Source: Gaeumannomyces sp. JS-464 (taxonomy: Eukaryota; Ascomycota; Sordariomycetes; Magnaporthales; Magnaporthaceae). From it: a stretch of DNA of 64,000 bases. This document shows positions 47,237 through 57,900 of the stretch, piece after piece. How positions within the stretch are numbered: the stretch's first letter is position 1; every line of letters starts with the position of its first letter. The stretch covers positions 7,378,001-7,442,000 of the forward strand of contig NGZR01000002.1 of assembly GCA_002197995.1 (NCBI GenBank), written 5' to 3'. The translations under genes and the position numbers were made by a program. The notes under the pieces are model-generated. The model was given only the letters and a program-made list of their open reading frames with translations. It was not told the DNA's origin and did not search any database.

Positions 47237-49265
47237 TCAAGCCTTGATCTTGTCGCGCTGGCCGTAGGCCTTGGTGGCGTAGTCACCGCCGTGGACGATG
47301 AGGTCCTCGGGGCGGTAGTCGTGCTTGCCGCTCAGGTAGCTCTGCAGGATGGACTTTGTGCCCTCGGCGTAGCGCTTCTGCGCGTCGAGCGACGTGCCTG
47401 ACATGTGCGGGACCATGGCGTTGCCGCCGCCGTACTGGTTCTTGGCCGTGCGCAGGGGGTGGTCCGCGGGCGCGGGCTGCGGGAACCAGACGTCGCCGCC
47501 GTAGCCGCGCAGGTGGCCCGTCTTGAGCGCCGCCGCGACGTCCTCCTTGACGACGATGGCGCCGCGGGCCGTGTTGACGAGCCATGAGCCTTATTGAGGG
47601 GGAGAAGGGGTCAGCTCTCTGGTTCTGGAGAGGGAGAAAAAGGGGAACCGGAAACAAACAGACAGAAAACTGCTTACCGGGCTTCATCTTGGCAATCAGG
47701 TCCTTGTTGAACATGCCGCGCGTCTTCTCGTGCAGGGGGCAGTTGATGGTGACGACGTCACACTGGGCCAGCATCTCCTCGAGGCTCTCGACGCGGCGGC
47801 AGCCAATCTCCTTCTCCTTCTCGGGCGACAGGGGCTGGTAGTCGTAGTAGAGCAGCTCCTTGCAGTCGAAGGGCTTGAGGCGGCGCAGCACGCGCTCGCC
47901 GATGCGGCCGACGGCGACGGTGCCGACGACCTTGCCCTCGAGGTCGAACTCGTTCTTGGCCGCGGCCGCGACGTCCCACTCGCCGGCCTGGATCTGCTCG
48001 TGCGCGGGCACAAAGTTGCGCACCAGCACCAGGATGGTCATGACGACGTGCTCGGCCACCGACACCACGTTGGAGCCCGTCACCTCGGCGACGGTGATGC
48101 CGCCGTTGGTCTTGTTGGCCGCGTTGAGGTCGACATGGTCGGACCCGATGCCGGCCGTGATGGCGAGCTTCAGGTTCTTGGCCTTGGCGAGCCTCTCGGC
48201 GGTCAGGTAGCCGGGGTGGAAGCTGTCTGCCAGTCAGCTCTTCGTTCTGTCTGCCTCTCCCCGGGGTCTGCTGTCGCTTTCGCTTTCACATACGGGGTGG
48301 TGATGATGACCTCGGCGTCGACCAGCTCCTTGTCGAACGTCGAGTTCTCGCCCTCCTTGTCCGAGGTGGTGACCAGAGTGTGGCCCTGGTCCTCCAGCCA
48401 CTTGCGGATTCCAAGCTCGTTCTCCGTCGTTCCGAGAAGCTCGGGCACCTGGAGAAGACGGACGCACGTATGGTTAGCATCCTGCCTTGCCTCGCTTGCT
48501 TGCTTGCTTCGACATCATTAGGCCAAGGGCTCCACCCCTCCACCCCTCTCCCCCGCAGTAGCTCCAGCTCAATTTCCGCTGCCGTGACACCACGCTTGGT
48601 ATCTTCCCGAGATATCGCCATTTAGCCCCTGCGACCCCGCATCTCATCATCCATTCTCGCGAGCCGCAGCCAACGAACCCTTTTTTGCCTCCCCCCCCCT
48701 TCGGCTGGGCGAGCCAGTCGCAAGGAGTCTCCACACACATGCGCGCCGCCCAGCCCAGCCCAGACCTTGACTGGTCTTTTTGCAGTCCTCGTCTCGAGTC
48801 CGGGTGGCAAACAGCGCGCGTGCTTGGGGTGCGCAAGCAAAGGATAGGTTCGGGGCATTGGCAGCGGAGGACAGACAATGAAAAGCAAGGCGCCTGACTC
48901 GATAGGGAGAAAAAGCCGGGACGAAAAGGAAACCAAGACAGACGAAGGACGAAAGCATGCTGAATGGAGGAGAGGGCGAGACTCACATCCTTGGCGTGCT
49001 GTCCACCGTCGTACAGAACCAGCAGAACTTTGACCTTTTCACGTTGGGTTGTCAGCATCCGGACCGACGTCTTACTCATGGCGCTGCTGAGGAAGGGCCG
49101 GGGCGCGCGTGCTGCTGCGGCAGTCTGGCTGCGCAGGGCCGCCTGAGCGGCGGCCGAGAGCGAGGGGCGCGAGGCGCTGCTGCTGCTGTGGAAGCCCCGG
49201 AGGCGCGAGGCTACGGGGCCGAGCGGGCGGGCGAAGGAGCGGGAGGAGGAGGCTAATAGTACCAT
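47237..49265 (-). CDS. NAD-dependent formate dehydrogenase
   Basis: Oxidises formate to CO2 with NAD+. Intact, 443 residues, four exons: 49,265-48,987, 48,448-48,294, 48,222-47,678 and 47,589-47,237. Introns are 538, 71 and 88 nt with GTGAGT, GTATGT and GTAAGC donors. Junctions recreate [26 protein letters not shown] and [17 protein letters not shown]. Active-site features: SNVVSVAEH (Asn), NTARGA (Arg) and [11 protein letters not shown] (His). The dinucleotide fingerprint reads TVAVGRIG rather than the usual GAGRIG, a form I believe is normal in filamentous fungi. Residues 1-62 are basic and Ala/Ser-rich, like a mitochondrial presequence. A second Met at residue 63 (MSKTSVRML) would give a form close to the usual cytosolic length. 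Confidence 0.93.
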
Positions 49266-52243
49266 TTTGAAAGAATCTCTCTGGGGTTTCCCCGCAGATG
49301 TGTGTCTGTTATGTATGCCTTTTTTTTCCGCAAGGGAGTGCGAAGATCGGTGTCAGTATAAGATTATTGGGCTCCAGCGGGCCAGAGAGAGCTTCAATGG
49401 CAGGAGAAAAAGGGGTATGAGAAGAGGGAGGAGAGGTGTAGAATGTATAACAAGTGCCAAGGTATGATACAGAGAAATCAAGGAGATATCGTGGGAAAGC
49501 TGGCCGACTGGACAGAGGGCGGACGAAGACTTACTTATACGTTGGCTGGATGGGTATGCGAGATCAACGCCGGCTGAATACAACAACGGCGGCGTCGGCG
49601 AGGGCGATTTCGGAGATTTGGCAAAGCGGTAGGCAGGAGGAAGTGGTGTCGAGAGTGAAGAGAAGGAGGGTGAGTTTCGGAAGGAAGAGAGTCGAGAAGG
49701 GGAGAGGAGAAGACGAGGAGGCAGGCCGCAGCAGCAGACAGACAAGCAAAACCCGAATTCCCGAGTCGCCAGCTGAGATCCGATGGCTACGCCCTTGATC
49801 AGCCGAGACAGGCAGAGCGCAGGTCGGCATTCAGCGGGCTTGGAAGGGCAGAGGCGGGTGGATACCTATTACATATCTAGGCGTACGTAGGCGTGAGGGG
49901 TGTTTTGGGTTGTCGTGCAACTGCCGCCGCTGAGCGCATACACATGTATGTATATGACCATTGTATCTATGTTTGGCCGTTTCGCGATTTAAGTTCTGTA
50001 GAAGGCTATAGTAGACTTGGACATTCCGATCTGGCTGCCAGTAGCCAGTAGCTGAGATCGGAGAGCCATGAGCATCATATGAGAGACGCCTTCGTTGATG
50101 CCATGCAGAGGACACACAATGCCGCGCATCAGATAGGCCCCTCGGCCCGGACAGGCACCTTGCTGGGCTCTGGCCTGCCCAGTGAGAGGGCGAGCCGAGA
50201 AGCTTCATGCTGCCGTTGGAGCTGTGCGGACCCCTGTCCATTTAGAGCTGCGCATCCCAACTAACACCCCAGCCCCTCCTCAACCCCCTCACGACGCCGA
50301 GCCATGGCTCAAGAGGCCATCAAATTCGCGACTCGTCTCGCTAGGAGGAGGAGAGAGAATAGCTGCATTTACCCCTCAGCAGCGAAATCCAGCCAGGGAC
50401 TCGATGGATTGGCGAGTCGGAAGCTCGCACCTTCACTGCAGCCCTGGGGTTATTCTCCACAGAGGCTATGCTGCGTCCACATTCCATGCTGAACTGCGAC
50501 CCCGCGACGCCGAAGATGGCGCGGCGGGAGTTTCTCGGCCGGCGTTCGGCATGCTGGGCCTGCAGGTCGTGTGTGGGGTAAGGCTAGCGTTTGCGTCAGT
50601 AATGTGGTGCCCTGGCAGTCTGTGCCGACCACGGGAGTTGAGCCTGAGCAGTCTAGATCGTGGGCTTTGGCTCTTTGGGGGCTTTCCATGCATCAATCAT
50701 CAATCCTATCCCGCATGCCGATTTCAAACACCAGCCTCGGGGGCAGGCAATCTTTCTGAAAATATGCTGCGCTCGCGAGGTCTCGCCTAGAACACGGCTG
50801 CTTATTTTTCTCCAGCGTGAGGGACAAAGCGCGTGCTCATCTGTACTGAGCGAGGCTCCCAGATTTCCACGTGAGCTGCCCAACACGTCTGAGCCCGTCG
50901 TCTTGGGAATACCCAACCCCTTCCGACGAACTCTAGAAATGCAAGATTTGCAGCCGCCATCTCATCTTGCCTCTGGATTGTTGGGCAATGGTAGGTCCCA
51001 GGCGGCAACTTCAGTTACACAGAGGGTCGGGAACCCCAAACACCATCTCCACGGCTCTGGGAAATCGAGATTTTCGTGCGCCCTGGCTGTCAAAGGCGGC
51101 CCGCAATGTTTGCAAACTGCTGCTCGAGCGATCCAGCCAGACAACACCTCGCTCCTCCCCCTGGCGTTTTCTTTGGCGAGCGGTGGCACTCCAGCACGGG
51201 AGCGCCTCGCCTCGGGACCCGACGTCGTCCCGCGCCCTGCCGCTCTCGGACGCAAGGACTGGCACGATGTTGCCGGTCTGTCGGCGTGTTGAAGGAGGGG
51301 AGGGGGCATTGGCAGGGTAAACATGTGTTATACCAGGACCAGGCGGTTGCGAATAGCTTCCTCCACACCACCAGGCACCGTGTGCAATTTTTTTGCCATT
51401 TCCGAATCAAGAGAAGAAACAGTGACCCACGTGCTGCCCTTTGTTCTGGAGAACGCATGTTGTGGGCGCCACTGTTCGTTTCCCGAGCAGCATGGGCTGT
51501 CATGGCAAAACAGGGGCTCCCGATCAGCCCACAAAACGCGCCCAAGCACCCCCGGATGCGGCTTCAAGAGTCCCGGCTTCCCGATGGAACCATTCGACAC
51601 CCTGGCACCCCAGTCCCAGACTGCCGTGCCTGCGGCTCAGGCCGGTTCATGCCTGCTTGCTGCGCCGTTCGGACGCCATCTTGCGCCTGTGGCAGGTGTC
51701 AGGTACCATGTACACAGAAACGAACCCCTCTCCCGACACTCCTACTGCTACCACTGCTACCTTGGGCCAGTTCGTCCAACACACGCCGCCGTACCTGATT
51801 GCCGGGTCCGAGCTTCAGGTGCCTGATATGATCACCCAGGCCACTCACTCCAGAGCCTCCACTCAAAATAGACCTGATCACTCTTCCCCAACATTTTTTT
51901 TTCTTTGTTTCTATTTTTCACTGTGGGCCGGGACGGTCAACTTTCCAACAGCCGAGGGGACAAAGGACACACCAACCGCACGTCTGTTATTTGTCAGAAA
52001 TCACGTCCTCAACAAGCCCATTGTGCCAGCTCCTCTAGCTCTGGTTTCTTTGTCGTCTGTTGCCCACAGCCCTCCCATTATTTGCCCCCCCGGCCCGTTC
52101 CGGCAGATCACTTACATACAATGGAAGACCGACGCCCACGAGCCTGCCCGCCTCGCCACTTCCCAGTATGATCCAGGGGCTCGTGATATGCTTCCGTGTT
52201 GCCATGTCCATCAGACCAGGCGGACCGTGTAGACGAAAAGTCG

Positions 52244-52274
52244 CCCCCCCCCCCCCCCCCTTTTTTTTTTTTTT
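52244..52274. repeat. Adjoining C17 and T14 homopolymers
   Basis: Seventeen C (52,244-52,260) are followed directly by fourteen T (52,261-52,274). Confidence 0.9.
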
Positions 52275-52890
52275 CTTTCTACACGGCACTGTAGGTGGAC
52301 TGTTTGGTGTTTGCCCGACTTGGCTACCGGCTCCCCTCGAACCGCTACGACGGAGGAGTGACGCCGACCTCGACTGAGGGACAAAGAAACGGACCATGCC
52401 CCCCGGCAGAGTAGGCGACGCCTGGGGTGGGTTGGTGCCACCAGCAGATGGATCTCAATGGCCTTGTCTCCCATCTGTCAGGCAAAAGAAAAAAAAAAAA
52501 ACACACGTCCGGTCCGGCCTTTGTGTAAGAGGTGATGTTACCCCGGCAGGTGAGCTAGGTCCAAGGGCTGTCGTAACTTGGTCAACGCCCTTGTCCTGAG
52601 CGGCCACGGCTCCCGCGAGATGTGTATATAACTACCCCCCCTCGCTCCCTCTCCCAGGCTGCTCTCAGATTCCCCTTCCTCACACACCAACCCATACACC
52701 AACCCACGGGCCTCTATACAGCCCACTCCAACTCTCGACCTGCTATCAAGCCTCTTGAGAAGCGGCGCAACCCCACTCCTCAGTCCACCACGGCACCACC
52801 CATCGTCATCATCACCAGGTTATATACCAACCAACCTGTGGTCTCCTCCAGACTTGAACTCGGCAATTTCGAGCAGTTCATCTACCACCA

Positions 52891-52892
<2 letters not shown>

Positions 52893-52921
<29 letters not shown>
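52893..52921. repeat. C29 homopolymer in methyltransferase leader
   Basis: Uninterrupted run of 29 C about 67 bp upstream of the ATG at 52,988. The tract length is uncertain in any assembly. Confidence 0.9.
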
Positions 52922-52923
<2 letters not shown>

Positions 52924-52987
52924 CAACAACAACGACAACACGCTTCCTCCCACTCCAGGAACACCACCACCAACCGCAGCCATCACC

Positions 52988-54112
52988 ATGTCTGCCCCTC
53001 AGCTGCACGAGTCCCAGAACGTCTACGACAACGACGACACCTTCTGGGGCCAGTACAGCCAGTTCCCGCGCATGAAGCAGGGCCTCGACGGCGCCTCCGA
53101 GTGGCCCCTCTTCCGCCCCATGTGGCCCAACCCCGCGGGCCTGCGCGTGCTCGACCTCGGCTGCGGCGACAGCATCCTGGGCTGCTATGCCGCCGCCCAG
53201 GGCGCCAGCCGCGTGCTGGGCGTCGACCTGTCGGAGCGCATGCTCGAGCGCGCCGAGCAGAACGCGGCCGAGCTCGTCGCCGCCGCCGCCGCGGCCGGCG
53301 GCAAGACCCTGGCCAGGCCCACGTACGGCCGCCAGGACCTCGAGGACCTGCGCCTCGGCGGCGAGACCTTCGACCTCGTCGTCAGCGGCCTGGCCCTGCA
53401 CTACGTCGCCAACTTCAGGACGCTCGTCGAGCGCGTCTTCGCCGCCCTCAGCCCGGGCGGCTGCTTCGTCTTCTCGGTCGAGCACCCCATGCTCACCGCG
53501 CCCATGAAGCCCGGCTTCCTCAAGCACAGCGACCACCGCCCGCTCCAGGCCGAGCACAAGCTCAAGCAGCTCAAGCTGTCGTCCGAGAAGCCCGAGAAGC
53601 CCGCCGCCCCGCAGGCGGCCCTGCCCAGCCGCAGCACCAACGCCTCCGTCACCTCCTTCGCCTCCCTCGGCATGCCCTCGCAGTCGTCCTCCTCAGTCGG
53701 CACCGAGTCCATGACGGCCTCGACCGCCGCCTCCGAGGCGCCCTCCCCCGCCTCGTCCGTCGTGCCCTCGCGCGCTCCGACCCCGGCCCCATCCCTGCAC
53801 GGCGGCTGCGACGACGACGACGACGACGGCGGCGACTCCGACTCGGCGGCCAGCGAGAACGACACCTTCTGGCCCGTCGAGTCCTACTTCGCCGAGGGCG
53901 ACCGCCACGTCCCCTGGCTGGGCGCCAGCGTGCTCAAGCAGCACCGCACCACCTACCAACTCAACCTCCTGACGGCCGCTGGCTTCGAGGTCTACGACAT
54001 GGCCGAGTGGGGCGCCACCGCCGACACGGGCCGCAAGCACCCGGACTGGCCTGAGGGCGTCCTGCCTCGCTTCCTCATCCTCGGCGCCCGCAAGCCGGCC
54101 GCTGCTGCTTAA
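52988..54112 (+). CDS. Class I SAM-dependent methyltransferase
   Basis: Intact single exon of 374 residues, starting MSAPQLHESQNVYDND after an ACC-ATG context. SAM motif I is LRVLDLGCGDSILGCYAAAQGA, followed by VLGVDLSERML, DLVVSGLALHYVAN and SPGGCFVFSVEHPM. The C-terminus WPVESYFAEGDRHVPWLG and VLKQHRTTYQLNLLTAAGF also belongs to the type 11 family common in bacteria. About 95 Ser/Ala/Asp-rich residues (with a run of six Asp) are inserted between these halves, where bacterial relatives have a short loop. Substrate unknown. The frame is open upstream to 52,622, but that extension crosses the C29 run and is low complexity, so I start at 52,988. Codon use is extremely GC3-rich. Confidence 0.85.
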   Translation: MSAPQLHESQNVYDNDDTFWGQYSQFPRMKQGLDGASEWPLFRPMWPNPAGLRVLDLGCGDSILGCYAAAQGASRVLGVDLSERMLERAEQNAAELVAAAAAAGGKTLARPTYGRQDLEDLRLGGETFDLVVSGLALHYVANFRTLVERVFAALSPGGCFVFSVEHPMLTAPMKPGFLKHSDHRPLQAEHKLKQLKLSSEKPEKPAAPQAALPSRSTNASVTSFASLGMPSQSSSSVGTESMTASTAASEAPSPASSVVPSRAPTPAPSLHGGCDDDDDDGGDSDSAASENDTFWPVESYFAEGDRHVPWLGASVLKQHRTTYQLNLLTAAGFEVYDMAEWGATADTGRKHPDWPEGVLPRFLILGARKPAAAA

Positions 54113-54989
54113 GCGCTGCTGCTGCTGACGCTGTAGCTGCAGCTAGCTGCTGTGGAGAGGGAACGTGACTCGGAATAACATCACCCGTTTTGGCGCAACG
54201 GCGCAAAAAGGTGGTTCGAGCGGAGGGACACGGATTGAGAAGGGTTAAACGGTACCTTGCTTTTGGGACAGGGATCAGGCCATGGGTCGCGAGGATCTGC
54301 CGGGAAACATGAAAGGCGTTGGTTTTGTGACTGGGACTTCGGCTTCGGGAAATTCGTGGGGGCCATTGGCGCATTGCTATAATCAGCATATCTTATACCC
54401 CCATAGACACACAGACCGCACTAATATTTGGCTTCCATTTTTCTTACCATTTGACCTCAAGAGAAAACCGTTCAAGATGAAATGAAATAATGTGACGAGT
54501 GATGACTGCCGCCGCCTTGGAGACAAGAGACCAATTCGACTTGATGCCGGAAAAAAAGGAAAAGCACATTTATGAGTCTATCGCTAAGAATACCATGTCC
54601 AATGACCAACAACCTCCTCTAGGCGCCAGACATGCCCAAACGCTTGGTCCAAAGGGTAAGAAAATAAAAATAAAATCAAATGAAACGAAACACCCGAATA
54701 TTGTCTACTCACAGCCCGCGTGGTTGTTTAATGATCTACTCTATCATGGCCCCGTTCCGTACAAATCCCGTGTCCCCGGCAGTCATCGAACAAGGTTGCG
54801 AATGGATACGTCGCAGCTGGGTGTGAATGTGGTGCGACGGGAATGTGGTGTGTTTGTAGTGTAGCAGTCGGCCGTGGACCCCCTATTTATCAGTCGATAA
54901 GTGGAGCCAGAAGGTGGGCGCGGGCGACGCTCGGGCAACAACCGCGCCACCTACGGGGAACCCAGTAGCTTCAGGGAACAACCCCGATC
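54113..54989. other. Intergenic between convergent genes
   Basis: AT-rich 3' flanks and A-rich runs near 54,550-54,690; no gene seen. Confidence 0.55.
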
Positions 54990-57900
54990 CTAGTCGAGCA
55001 GGTTCGCCGGCGCTGGGGCTTGTCGGCTGTAGGGCGGTGGAACGCTGCTGTCTAGCGCCGGTGGTGGTGGCAGGGATGCCCTCGCCGGCGCCGGGCCCGC
55101 CGGGTGGTCGGCCGCCGCTGCCAGCGTGGCCGACTTGGCCACCATCTTGGGGAAAACTGCCTGGATGAAGGACTCGGTGTAGTAGCTGTGGTGCGCGTCG
55201 TGCACCTGCACGATGTTGTGCGCCAGCTCGTGCGCAATCACGACCCACCACCACGTGGCCGCCTCGACCATGGCCTCACGCCGCGTCGCCGCGTACGAGG
55301 CCAGGACGCGCTCGGCGTGCAGCTGCGCGTAGAAGCGCAGGTTGCAGAAGATGCTGCCGTTGCTGTTGAAGGCGATGGTGCCGCCCCGCTCGTCATAGAA
55401 GATGTGCAGCACCTTGTTGGACAGCCCGTACACGTCGGCGACCTCCCGCAGCATCGTCTCGAACGCCTTAATCCTCGCCCGATTCTCCACCACGAAGCTA
55501 CCGGCGTCGACTGACAGGTCGCTGGCCACAAAGATGCGCATGCCTGCCGGCCCTTCGGCAACAAACTTGAGGTCGTGCGCCGCGTTGCTGTCGCAGTACG
55601 TCGCCTGCTCCTTGACCTCGCTCGTCTGCGGCGGCGAGAAGAGCTTGGACGAGTCGTGAGCCCGTGTGGACTTGATCGCGTTGAGCAGGTTCTGCTGCAC
55701 AACCGCCGGCGAAGTCACACGCCCGTCGTCGCCCTTGGTCTGTTGTCCAGCCCCCGCGCCGCCACCGCTGGACCCTGCACCCGCGTTGGGTTTGGTTGGC
55801 TCAGGCGGCGGCAGGAAGTTTTGCAGTTGCTTTTGGGACTCGTCTTCGTCGTCCTTCTCGAAGCCCAGCCGTTTGGACCAGGTCGAGAAGAGGCCACCTT
55901 TGGACTTCCGGTTCTCGTTGGGTGGCGGAGATCGCCTTCCGTGGTCGTCCGGAGAGTCGGCACCGAAGGAGCCAGGCATGATTGGAGGCGGTGTCGGCGC
56001 CCTCTGTTTGCCGGCAGCCACTGTCATCTGCGCGTTGCCCTGTCTCCGCCACTCCTCTTCGCGCTCCTTGATGCGCGCCTGTTCCTCCTCGAGCGCCTTT
56101 CGCCTCTCCTCTTCCGCGATCCGAGCCTCGGCGGCCTTCGCCCTGAGGATACGGTCGACATTGTAGCCTCGAGCGCGTAGATCGAGCAGGTTAAGCTTCA
56201 GGAACGGCTCAAAAGAGAGATACGCCTGCTGGCCCGGGCGCGTGAGGAGGAGCTGGCAGACGGCCTGCCCAACTTGGTACATGTCCGGATGTTCCCGCTC
56301 TGCCGAGATGTAGAGCACCCATCCGCTGTGGCTTTGAGCGCTAGCTGCGGACCGCTTTTCTAGATGGGACTTGCCCTGGCCGCGAAGTGACCTCCTGAGC
56401 GCGACGCTCCGAACCGTCTCGACTGAAAGATTCTTCTCCAGCCACTTGACATCATGCTTTAGAGGGTCCCTGTTGTGCTTGATCCACTCGTACAGGAATA
56501 GTTTGGAGCGTTCCAGCACGTGCTTGCGCAGGATGACAGCCGTATCCTGCTTGTCGCTGTGGGGCCCGATCTTGAGGTCTTCCAGTACCAGATTGCCGAG
56601 CATCTGCGATCCAAGCGCTAGGTAAAAGCTTTCCAGGAGATCCTCCTCAGGCGCACACACCAGTGAGTCCTTGAAGAGACGGTAGCTGATGTAATCGTCC
56701 AGGACCACGATCTGGCTGGGAGCTGCCAGCTGGTATTGCTTGATGGGCGCCTCATCCTCGTCTGGGTCGGCACCTGGCGCTTTGGGGGCCACTATCTCCT
56801 TAGACGCGAGCAGGAAGGCAGAGGTTTTCATCTTGGCCCAGAGCTCCCTGTCCTTCCTGAGCGCGCTCATGTCTTCGGCTAGGGTCCTGAGTAAGTTCAG
56901 GTACTTCTCAGGGCTCTGGAGGATACTCAGAAGACGGGCTGGCTCGCTGCACGCCAGACGCGCGATCTCGACCTTGGTGGGCTCGCTCTTCGCACCACAC
57001 TTGAACAAGAATGCGTTTGCATCCGAGCCAAAGTCCACAAAATCGAAGATATCGCTGTAAGTGGACGAGCTCCCCAGGTAGCAGTTCGACGGCTTCATCA
57101 AGATCGTTGACTTGGTGGACTCCTTGCTGCCACCGTATCCCCGCGAGATCCTCGTGACCGGCACCAGGGGCGCATCCCTGAGTTTCGCCAGAATGCTCTC
57201 GTGGAGATCGCTTAGGCGTGTGGCAAAGTATCTGAACAAAGTCACTGCCGATGCTTGATCCTTAGGCGGCTTGGCGATCAGCCTGTTGACGCAGACAGCG
57301 ATGGGAGGATCCCGAGCGACGCCAAACTTGTTCGCATGGACTTGAAGGCTCTTTTCAAGGACGTTGAAGCCTAGAACGGCGGCTCCGTTGTCGACGTAGC
57401 ACTCGGTCGGTGTCACGAGCAGCTTCTCGTTCCCTTGGATGGGAAGAATGGCCTTCTTTGTTGCCGCAATATTGAACGAGGCATAGTTTTGATATGATGG
57501 TTGGCGATGAAGTAGGTCATCGCGTTGGTTCTCGTGGTCGCGTCCTCTGATGCCATCATATCCACAAGCTCGGGCACGGTTGGGAAGGGCCGAAGTCCTA
57601 GGCTGACGAGGAAGCGAGCCTCGACACCGCTGGGCCTGAAGCTGCCGGGGGGCCCGGGCCAGTAGAGGATCGGTAGCTGCAGAGCCCGCAGCGCGTCATT
57701 AGGCTCGAAGAGCTCCGAAACCTTGAACAGCTGGTTGGAGCCCTTTGTTGCCTCCATGCCGGGTGGCCCGGCCTCTCGGGGGCAGATGCGCGAATCCTTC
57801 AGGCGTTTCATATCATCTGAAGGAATGTCATCACGGACGGAGGCCAGGTACTTGATGAGCTCCATGTGACTCCACCTGACAGCACCCTCGCGTTGAGGAG

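Larger units (their letters stand above)
49266..52987. other. Long gene-poor interval
   Basis: About 3.7 kb between divergent FDH and methyltransferase starts. Many open frames overlap on both strands (for example 50,182-50,790 and 51,441-52,232), but none shows domain motifs, consistent codon use or plausible splice structure. The right end has a long CT/CA-rich leader, a C17-T14 junction, an A13 run at 52,489-52,501 and a C29 run. I see no transposon motifs. Confidence 0.5.

Noticed and set aside
51441..52232. 263-codon open frame on the plus strand
   Set aside because: Overlaps equally long frames on both strands, with no motif and irregular codon use.
52622..52987. In-frame 5' extension of the methyltransferase reading frame
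   Set aside because: It is Pro/Thr/Asn low complexity, crosses the C29 tract, and the conserved N-terminus begins at MSAPQLHESQ; better read as 5' leader.
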